Assembly (NCBI GenBank): GCA_020861055.1
Contig: JAJBTD010000134.1
Location: forward strand, 1 to 9,181
Source: Clostridiales bacterium
GTDB taxonomy: Bacteria; Bacillota; Clostridia; Oscillospirales; Oscillospiraceae
Reading direction: 5' to 3'
DNA: 9,181 bases
Part shown: in pieces, positions 4,358 to 9,181 of the stretch
Position numbering within the stretch: position 1 is the stretch's first letter
Layout: each line of letters begins with the position of its first letter
Made by a program: the position numbers and the translations under genes
The notes under the pieces: generated by a model
What the model was told of the DNA's origin: nothing
Seen by the model: the letters and a program-made list of their open reading frames with translations, nothing else
Databases searched by the model: none

Positions 4358-7237
4358 TTACACTTCTTTCTCATGCAGCGCCTTTTTGGCGCGTTTTTTC
4401 TGGTACAGGGAACCCCCAACCGCCGCCAACAGGATGGCGGTGGATACAGCGCTGACGATCAGGCCGATCTGCTTGCCAGGCGTATGGTAGACCAGCTGAA
4501 TTTCATGATCTCCCGCTTCCAGGTAGAGGGCCATGTACATGGTATTGGCCTGGAGGAGCTCCTGCTCCTCGCCATCCACATAGGCCGTCCAGCCGCTGGT
4601 GTAGGGGATGGTCAGCAACAGATACTTGTCGCTGTCCAGGCTGATCGTCCCGGTGACCTCGTTGGTGGCCTCAACACTGTTCTCATGGAAATCCACGTTC
4701 TCAAGCGTGTCCTCCGCCAGAGCGGCCACCTGGTCCGCGTAGTTGTCCATGGGCTGGCACAGAACATCCAGCGAGTCGAAGGTGTAGACGCCGGTGGTGG
4801 GGAAGGTCAGAATTATATACACCCTGGCGTTTTCGTCATACCCCAGATTGACCATAAATTCGTCTATATCACCGTACCAGGTATATTTGGGTGTGGAGTA
4901 TGTCAGGGTGGAGGAGACCGCCGCGCTTTCTGTGTCGGTGCCCTTTACCGTTATCGTCAAAGATGTTGGTTCCACCCAATATTTTTCGGAATATAGCACG
5001 TTATTTTGCTCGTAAACCGATAATGCCTCCCACACCTCGTCGGTGTACAGCTCACGGGGAGAGAAGCCGGAATAGCTCAGACCGGTGAGATACAGGTAGG
5101 TCTCCGCATTTTCAACGCCGTCAAAGGTCAGGGTCAGAGTGGCGTTGCTCTTGGTCACGGTGATGCAGTTGCCGTCCACGGTGATGCCGGAATCCTCCGA
5201 CGGCTCCTCGATCTGGTACTCCACAGAGCTGCCGGTCAGGGCGACCTCTGCCTCAGCTCCCTCCGGGTCGTCGGAATCGATAACGCAGCCCTGCATCATG
5301 GCCTCCTGCTTTTCCAGAGGGGTCATGGCCTCATAATCTTCACGGGAGATATAGCCGTCGTAGGTGTAGCCGAAGGGCAGGAAGTAGTCGTTTTCCCACA
5401 GGGTATAAACTGTGTCGGCGGTATCGACCTCCTCTCCGTTGACGTCGTACTTGCCCAGACAGGTATAGCCGTCCTGTACATAGTACTTTACATTTGCCAA
5501 AGTGGAAAGGAAGGCCCTGGAATCTAAGGTTTTGTACAAATATGTAGTAGTATTGTCTGTAAACGCAAATTCCTGGCGGAAGGTCGCAATGCTGCTCGCG
5601 GACAGGCTCCAATAGTACTGGGTGTTGCTCAAGCCGCTGTACAAGGAGCCGTTCCAGGTGGTGGAGGTACCGGAATAGCGGAAAAACTCATCCGTATCTG
5701 CAGAAACCGTTTCCACTGCCGCAGCCTCAGATTTCTGTAACCCACTGAGGGTTTCTGTGGAGTCAATAAAGTAACTAACGTAGTTTTTAGCTCTGGGCGA
5801 GAACAGGAACAGAGCGTTTCCGCAAATGCTGGCCAGGACACAAAACGTCAGAGCGAGTTGTGCCCAGCGAACACCGAACCGCTCCGTGACTGCCGGTATC
5901 AGCATCAGGGAGAAGAACAGCATAGCCAGCGCAAAGCAGACCGCAATGGTGCGGGCCTTGACCAACAGGATGCAGAGCAGGAAGTAGATTCCCAGACACA
6001 GCGCCAACCTCCACTTGTCCTTTGCGGACAGCTCAAACAGTGCCCGCCACTTCAGGACGAGGATATAGGCCACCAGAAAGCTGTAGCCCCAGACCCAGCG
6101 GTTGCTCACATAGGAGAAGCCGTTCATAATGCTGCCAGCGGCTGGGATTAGCGTCATGACAGACAGGACAATAAATGCGACCTTGACATCCCTGTGTGAT
6201 TTTTGGAGAAATAGAAGGAATACTGTGATGAGAGCAACGGCCGCATAGCCCATAACGAGCCAATCATGATAGGATGATGCTGAGAGAAACCCCCCAAGAT
6301 TGCTTTCATAGGTGCCAATATCGTAGAGAGAATCATACACATAGCCGCTTTCTGAGCGGGTGTCCCCCAGGAACAGCACGATCACCGGCAACAGAACGAC
6401 TGCGCTCATACAGGTGCCGAGAAGAGCGCTGGCAGTAATCTTGCCCAGTTTTTTCAAAGCGGCAACCCGCTCCTCCCAATGGTAGAGAACGATGAGCCGC
6501 CAGAGCACATAGAGGGCTGTCAGGATGGCGATCATGTAGAAGAAATAGAAATTGCTGATGGCGGAGATAAAGACCATGACGATGAACAGCCACGGCTTTT
6601 TCCCGTCCAGTATTTTCTCTACGCCAATGAGGATCAGCGGGAAATAAATCATGGGGTTAATGAAGTAGGGGTGTCGAACGCTGGCAATGAGGGCGTAACC
6701 GCAGAACACATAGGCAAATGCTCCTGCTAGCACAGATGCCTTGGAAAAAAGCTCCGATTGACCGGCATTCCGGACCTGATCCTCCTTATAAAAGCAAAAC
6801 AAGCTGAATGTCACGCCAGACAGGTACAGGCGGACCAAAACAAGGGCATTGTAAAAACCTGCGATGTATTTGGTAGGCACGAACACACAGAAAACCGTCA
6901 GCGGGTCGCCGATGACATAGTAGTGGAGGGTAGTGAGGATGTCCGAGCCGTATCCGATACTGAAGCTGAATGCAGGGATCTCCAGCCGGTGCTCCGTGAG
7001 CAGGGTGCGCACGATGCTGCGCAGCCACTGAGCATAGTAAACCATAGCTCTGTAGTGCTGCTTCCATCCGTCGCTTTGCCAGATAAAGGATTTCCCGTTG
7101 ACGAAAAACACCCCAAACACGGCGAGCACCATGACGGCAAAAATCATGGTGTAGTAGGCAAAATACCTTTTTCGACTGAATCTCTCAGGCAGCAGCCGAT
7201 TGCCCCATTTATGAAGAACGCTGGTTCCTGGTTTCAA
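4358..7237 (-). CDS. YfhO-family membrane glycosyltransferase (GT-C type)
   Basis: A 959-residue polytopic membrane protein of the YfhO family. Family members in Bacillus and Listeria (YfhO, GtlB) are implicated in moving sugars from undecaprenyl-phosphate donors to lipoteichoic acid outside the cell. The first helix (about 28-46) leads to the outer loop SFIWQSDGWKQHYRAM, whose D56 is the likely GT-C catalytic acid. RHPYFINPMIYFPL (188-201) is also characteristic. About a dozen helices fill residues 28 to about 480. A large extracytoplasmic domain (about 485-920) holds the conserved IPYTSGWTAYVDGEE and AGDHEIQLVYHTPG. A last helix (about 923-942) and a basic tail end the protein. The start is TTG 7237-7235, preceded by GGGAG nine bases upstream; the next in-frame Met is inside helix 1. 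It is first in the operon with the GT2 enzyme and flippase. The acceptor polymer is unknown. Confidence 0.94.
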   Translation of the reverse strand: MKPGTSVLHKWGNRLLPERFSRKRYFAYYTMIFAVMVLAVFGVFFVNGKSFIWQSDGWKQHYRAMVYYAQWLRSIVRTLLTEHRLEIPAFSFSIGYGSDILTTLHYYVIGDPLTVFCVFVPTKYIAGFYNALVLVRLYLSGVTFSLFCFYKEDQVRNAGQSELFSKASVLAGAFAYVFCGYALIASVRHPYFINPMIYFPLILIGVEKILDGKKPWLFIVMVFISAISNFYFFYMIAILTALYVLWRLIVLYHWEERVAALKKLGKITASALLGTCMSAVVLLPVIVLFLGDTRSESGYVYDSLYDIGTYESNLGGFLSASSYHDWLVMGYAAVALITVFLLFLQKSHRDVKVAFIVLSVMTLIPAAGSIMNGFSYVSNRWVWGYSFLVAYILVLKWRALFELSAKDKWRLALCLGIYFLLCILLVKARTIAVCFALAMLFFSLMLIPAVTERFGVRWAQLALTFCVLASICGNALFLFSPRAKNYVSYFIDSTETLSGLQKSEAAAVETVSADTDEFFRYSGTSTTWNGSLYSGLSNTQYYWSLSASSIATFRQEFAFTDNTTTYLYKTLDSRAFLSTLANVKYYVQDGYTCLGKYDVNGEEVDTADTVYTLWENDYFLPFGYTYDGYISREDYEAMTPLEKQEAMMQGCVIDSDDPEGAEAEVALTGSSVEYQIEEPSEDSGITVDGNCITVTKSNATLTLTFDGVENAETYLYLTGLSYSGFSPRELYTDEVWEALSVYEQNNVLYSEKYWVEPTSLTITVKGTDTESAAVSSTLTYSTPKYTWYGDIDEFMVNLGYDENARVYIILTFPTTGVYTFDSLDVLCQPMDNYADQVAALAEDTLENVDFHENSVEATNEVTGTISLDSDKYLLLTIPYTSGWTAYVDGEEQELLQANTMYMALYLEAGDHEIQLVYHTPGKQIGLIVSAVSTAILLAAVGGSLYQKKRAKKALHEKEV

Positions 7238-7246
7238 CTGTGGTCA

Positions 7247-7251
7247 CTCCC
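7247..7251 (-). promoter_or_regulatory. Ribosome binding site supporting a TTG start for the yfhO-like gene
   Basis: On the minus strand GGGAG (7251-7247) is followed by 9 bases and then TTG (7237-7235). The next in-frame ATG would begin at Met31 within the first membrane helix, so the uncommon TTG start is the best choice. Confidence 0.6.
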
Positions 7252-7252
7252 T

Positions 7253-7276
7253 TTTGTAAATGTGTACCTTTACAAA
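7253..7276. promoter_or_regulatory. Inverted repeat in the yfhO-operon leader
   Basis: TTTGTAAA (7253-7260) and TTTACAAA (7269-7276) are perfect 8-base arms. The 8-base centre TGTGTACC adds two more symmetric pairs. The repeat lies about 20 bases downstream of the predicted transcription start and just before the ribosome binding site. It could be an operator that roadblocks transcription, or an RNA hairpin affecting translation initiation. No regulator is assigned. Confidence 0.5.
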
Positions 7277-7303
7277 TTTCTTCTCTCGAAAACGAACCAA
7301 TTT

Positions 7304-7332
7304 ATTATATCAACAGAGCATCCGCTTTGCAA
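7304..7332 (-). promoter_or_regulatory. Extended -10 promoter of the yfhO-GT2-flippase operon
   Basis: On the minus strand TTGCAA (7332-7327, four of six) is followed by 17 bases and a perfect TATAAT (7309-7304), with TG placed for an extended -10. The bases just upstream (about 7333-7370) are very A/T-rich, like an UP element. It lies about 65 bases before the TTG start and would drive all three genes. Confidence 0.8.
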
Positions 7333-7370
7333 TGTTTTTTCAAACAAAATTCAAATTAAAACACGAGGCG

Positions 7371-7429
7371 TAAGACGAAAATGAGTTGACTTGCAAAGGT
7401 ACGCTTGTCCAAATTTTTGTGAGGCAAAG
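7371..7429. other. Intergenic stretch with no recognised feature
   Basis: This is the remainder of the gap between the A/T-rich upstream region of the yfhO-operon promoter and the spoVAC terminator. I see no gene or convincing plus-strand promoter. AAAGGTAC occurs here at 7395-7402 on the plus strand and again, on the other strand, inside the leader inverted repeat; this may be chance. Confidence 0.4.
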
Positions 7430-7465
7430 AAAAAAACCCGTCAGGAGCGGACGCATCCTGACGGG
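7430..7465 (-). terminator. Rho-independent terminator of spoVAC
   Basis: CCCGTCAGGA (7437-7446) pairs perfectly with TCCTGACGGG (7456-7465) around a 9-base loop. On the minus strand the stem is followed directly by seven T (7436-7430), a textbook terminator about 30 bases past the spoVAC stop. It separates spoVAC from the yfhO operon. Confidence 0.92.
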
Positions 7466-7495
7466 GGTACAGGAGAACCTGACCGGACCATCACC

Positions 7496-7936
7496 CTATG
7501 CCCGGAAAAGGCACAGAATCAGCCCGTAAATTACGCTGGAGCCGATGCCGAAGACAAGCACCGGGCCGGCGATCTGGAACATCTTAGCCGCCATGCCGGT
7601 GACATATCCCTCTGCCTTGTAGTCCATGGCCGGAGAGACGATGGAGTTGGCAAAGCCGGTCACGGGTACCAGGGTGCCCGCCCCGGCGTGTTTGGCCAGC
7701 TTATCATAGAGCTTTAACCCGGTGAACAGGGCCGACAGGAAGATGAGGGTAATGCTGACCCAGGCGCCGGCGTCCCGCTGGGAAGCCCCCATGACCGTAT
7801 ACAGCTCGGTCAGAAGCTGCCCAACGACGCAGATGCCGCCGCCTACGCAGAAGGCCATCCCGTAATCCTTTGCCTGAGGAGAGGTTTTGGACATCCCATT
7901 GACCATCTCTCCATAGGCCTGATTCGTCATATTCAT
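7496..7936 (-). CDS. spoVAC: Stage V sporulation protein AC (SpoVAC)
   Basis: SpoVA proteins form the spore inner-membrane channel that carries calcium-dipicolinate into the forespore and releases it at germination. The 146-residue protein matches SpoVAC in length and motifs: a short N-terminal part with MTNQAYGEMV, a first helix GMAFCVGGGICVVGQLL, a second near WVSITLIFLSALFTGL, the signature GAGTLVPVTGFANSIVSPAMDYK (quoted in part: LVPVTGFANSIVSPAMD), and the ending AKMFQIAGPVLVFGIGSSV. ATG 7936 is chosen because GGCGG (7948-7944) lies 7 bases upstream; GTG 7942 would be too close, and ATG 7930 is another option. No spoVAD or spoVAE follows: a strong terminator comes about 30 bases after the stop, so the gene is monocistronic here. 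The upstream sequence resembles a sigma-G promoter. Confidence 0.94.
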   Translation of the reverse strand: MNMTNQAYGEMVNGMSKTSPQAKDYGMAFCVGGGICVVGQLLTELYTVMGASQRDAGAWVSITLIFLSALFTGLKLYDKLAKHAGAGTLVPVTGFANSIVSPAMDYKAEGYVTGMAAKMFQIAGPVLVFGIGSSVIYGLILCLFRA

Positions 7937-7957
7937 ATACACACCGCCTTTCCTGGA

Positions 7958-7986
7958 CAGTATGCCCCGCTCTTGTAAAAAAATGC
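7958..7986 (-). promoter_or_regulatory. Candidate forespore (sigma-G-like) promoter of spoVAC
   Basis: On the minus strand GCATT (7986-7982) is followed by 17 bases and CATACTG (7964-7958). This compares with the Bacillus sigma-G pattern GMATR, 17-18 bases, CATNMTA: four of five and six of seven matches. spoVAC belongs to the sigma-G regulon in model spore-formers. The -35 overlaps the T tract of the preceding terminator. Confidence 0.4.
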
Positions 7987-8015
7987 GCCTGACGCCAGGT
8001 TGTCAGGCGCATTTT
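7977..8015 (-). terminator. Rho-independent terminator of the Cys-rich protein gene
   Basis: AAAATGCGCCTGAC (7980-7993) pairs perfectly with GTCAGGCGCATTTT (8002-8015) across an 8-base loop, a 14-bp stem. On the minus strand the stem runs into seven T in total (7983-7977). It lies about 45 bases past the stop of the 8059-8931 gene and isolates spoVAC from it. Confidence 0.9.
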
Positions 8016-8058
8016 GACAGAGTGGCGGCTATAGCGCGCTCTTTATTATGAAAAGAGG

Positions 8059-8931
8059 TCAGGCCCTTCCGATGGCGCAGCCGGGGCGAAAGGCGGAGCC
8101 GACAGCCGTTTCCAGTCCTTCCGCCGTGGCCGGGGGGAAGAACTCGCTGACAGGGAAATCCACCCGCTGGAACAGGGTGCATGGATCGTCCTCGCTGGGG
8201 CCGTCGCATTGGCATTCCTTATCCGGCATACAGTAGTCGTAAATGGGGACGAGAAGTTGGGAATCCCGCTCCATGCGAAGAATGGAGAACTGGCCCAGTG
8301 TCAAAAGAAGCTGACGGCTGTTATCGTTGGATGTGGCCAGTTTTTCATCGAACAGCCTCTGAATCGCAGGGGGGATATCCGGCGACACAGCGCTCTCCCC
8401 AGTACACTCACAGGGGCAGCCCGACGGCTCAGGGTTATACAGCCGTACGCTGAGTACGATAGGGTCTACGGCCTCCACGACCGCAGTGGGAAGCTTGTTG
8501 GCATAGGAGAGCGACTGCGCGTCGGAGACGCTCTGAACGGAGGTGAAGGTTTTGGCGGCGCTCTGACTTCCGAAGAGCATACAGCGCTTGCAAAAGGTGG
8601 CAAGACCGGAGATGACAACGGGACGGGCGGAGCCTGGGGTATAGGCGTCAGCGGTGATGCGATAGTAATACTGTAGATCCACTGTGTAAAAACCCTGGCT
8701 GTAGCCCACCTGATCGACCTGGATGTCCACATAAAGCAGCTCGGCTTGAGCGGAGCGAATGGACTGGGCATTATCCAGCGTCGTCTGGCTGCTCATCTCA
8801 GGGTACAGCCGCAGATCCTCCAGACAGTCCTTGGACTGGCAGGAGTCATAGATCTTTTGCGTATGGATACAGGTTGCCTCCCGAATGGGAGTGCCCGCCG
8901 ATACAGGGCCGGGCAATACAGTTTCAGCCAT
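8059..8931 (-). CDS. Cys-rich protein of unknown function, clostridial type
   Basis: I do not recognise a characterised family. The N-terminal pattern CIHTQKIYDSCQSKDCLEDL (21-40) followed by beta-rich segments (QVDQVGYSQGFYTVDLQYYY; RPVVISGLATF; KLPTAVVEAVDPI) resembles conserved hypothetical proteins I associate with spore-forming Clostridia. The 290 residues hold 13 cysteines, many paired: C31/C36, C114-x-x-C117, C172-P-C-E-C176 and C240-Q-C242. That suits metal binding or disulfide cross-linking. No signal peptide or membrane helix is visible. The sequence GFYTVDLQYYY/VISGLATF loosely recalls SPOCS (DUF3794) spore-coat domains, but I cannot establish this. ATG 8931 has AGGAGG 8 bases upstream, an ideal start. 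It is a single-gene unit with its own terminator, next to spoVAC on the same strand. A spore-coat or mother-cell role is an inference from company and composition. Confidence 0.85.
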   Translation of the reverse strand: MAETVLPGPVSAGTPIREATCIHTQKIYDSCQSKDCLEDLRLYPEMSSQTTLDNAQSIRSAQAELLYVDIQVDQVGYSQGFYTVDLQYYYRITADAYTPGSARPVVISGLATFCKRCMLFGSQSAAKTFTSVQSVSDAQSLSYANKLPTAVVEAVDPIVLSVRLYNPEPSGCPCECTGESAVSPDIPPAIQRLFDEKLATSNDNSRQLLLTLGQFSILRMERDSQLLVPIYDYCMPDKECQCDGPSEDDPCTLFQRVDFPVSEFFPPATAEGLETAVGSAFRPGCAIGRA

Positions 8932-8981
8932 AAATGTGACCTCCTGAGAAGAATGAAAGGAAGCGGGAACGCTCCTCAGAA

Positions 8982-8990
8982 CATTCTATG
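8982..8990 (-). promoter_or_regulatory. Possible mother-cell sigma (E/K-like) -10 element
   Basis: On the minus strand CATAGAATG (8990-8982) resembles the CATA-NNN-T -10 motif of sigma-E and sigma-K promoters and would give a leader of about 45 nt to ATG 8931. The -35 region is not convincing, and no good sigma-A promoter is seen in the gap up to the tRNA terminator. Low confidence. Confidence 0.2.
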
Positions 8991-9071
8991 TCTCCGGAGG
9001 CAGACGGTGACGAAAAAGAAATGAATCCGTTATAAAGATGACAGCAGCAAGTTCGGTATGTCTTGAAAGAG

Positions 9072-9100
9072 AAAAAAGACCTGAACAAGTCAGGTCTTTT
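9072..9100 (-). terminator. Rho-independent terminator of tRNA-Gly
   Basis: AAAAGACCTGA (9074-9084) pairs perfectly with TCAGGTCTTTT (9090-9100) across a 5-base loop. On the minus strand the stem leads into six T (9077-9072). It starts 8 bases past the tRNA 3' end, so tRNA-Gly is the last gene of its transcript. Confidence 0.92.
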
Positions 9101-9107
9101 GAAGGAA

Positions 9108-9180
9108 AGCGGAAGACGAGGCTCGAACTCGCTACCTCCACCTTGGCAAGGTGGCGCTCTACCAGATGAGCTACTCCCGC
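9108..9180 (-). tRNA. tRNA-Gly (anticodon GCC)
   Basis: A complete 73-nt tRNA on the minus strand. The acceptor arms GCGGGAG (9180-9174) and CTTCCGC (9115-9109) pair with one G-U. The discriminator is U (9108), usual for bacterial glycine tRNAs. The anticodon stem CCACC/GGTGG encloses TTGCCAA, anticodon GCC. The D arm (AGCTCATCTGGTAGAGC) and T loop (GTTCGAG) are normal. CCA is not encoded. Its promoter, and possibly other tRNAs of the same transcript, lie beyond the right edge. Confidence 0.97.
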
Positions 9181-9181
9181 A

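Noticed and set aside
6758..7384. 208-residue plus-strand frame over the start of the yfhO-like gene and its promoter
   Set aside because: It overlaps the YfhO N-terminus, promoter and inverted repeat in antisense, and shows no domain-like sequence.
7381..7420. Possible plus-strand promoter beginning TTGACT at 7385
   Set aside because: No acceptable -10 follows at 16-18 bases, and no plus-strand gene lies downstream.
1..9181. Mobile elements, CRISPR arrays, prophage or defence islands
   Set aside because: No transposase, integrase, terminal repeats, spaced direct repeats or defence-type domains were seen. The tRNA genes show no adjacent duplicated 3' ends that would mark an integration site.

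Overview
The window looks like chromosome of a GC-rich, spore-forming member of the Clostridia (Oscillospiraceae-like: Flavonifractor, Intestinimonas, Oscillibacter or a relative). This rests on the SpoVAC sporulation protein, a Cys-rich protein of a type I associate with clostridial spore-formers, a long clostridial-type citrate synthase, AGGAGG-type ribosome binding sites and tRNA genes without an encoded CCA. The genus is an inference. No phage, transposon, CRISPR array or defence system was seen.

Layout from left to right. A LacI-family regulator (minus strand) runs off the left edge; it has its own promoter and a leader of about 160 nt. Next is a minus-strand tRNA-Leu(UAG) with a consensus promoter and a hairpin terminator. 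The only plus-strand unit follows: a MarR-family regulator overlapping a citrate/2-methylcitrate synthase gene by 11 bases. It is driven by a perfect-consensus promoter with a palindrome over the expected start point, so the operon is probably autorepressed. It ends at a hairpin shared with the converging minus-strand operon.

That operon (2998-7237) reads yfhO-like, then a GT2 polyprenyl-phosphate glycosyltransferase, then a GtrA/GtcA-like flippase. Together these are the three parts of a known Gram-positive surface glycosylation scheme: the GT2 enzyme charges undecaprenyl phosphate with a sugar, the flippase turns the lipid-sugar outward, and the YfhO GT-C enzyme moves the sugar to an extracellular polymer such as a teichoic acid. 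The flippase gene has a one-base frameshift in a run of six C, the most notable defect in the window.

Further right, all on the minus strand, are a lone spoVAC with a possible forespore promoter and its own terminator, a Cys-rich 290-aa protein of unknown function with a strong ribosome binding site and terminator, and a complete tRNA-Gly(GCC) with its terminator.

The content is mostly ordinary housekeeping, sporulation and envelope biology. The points worth a second look are the frameshifted flippase, the MarR/citrate synthase pairing with its visible operator, the stand-alone spoVAC, the uncharacterised Cys-rich protein, and inverted repeats in two promoter or leader regions.
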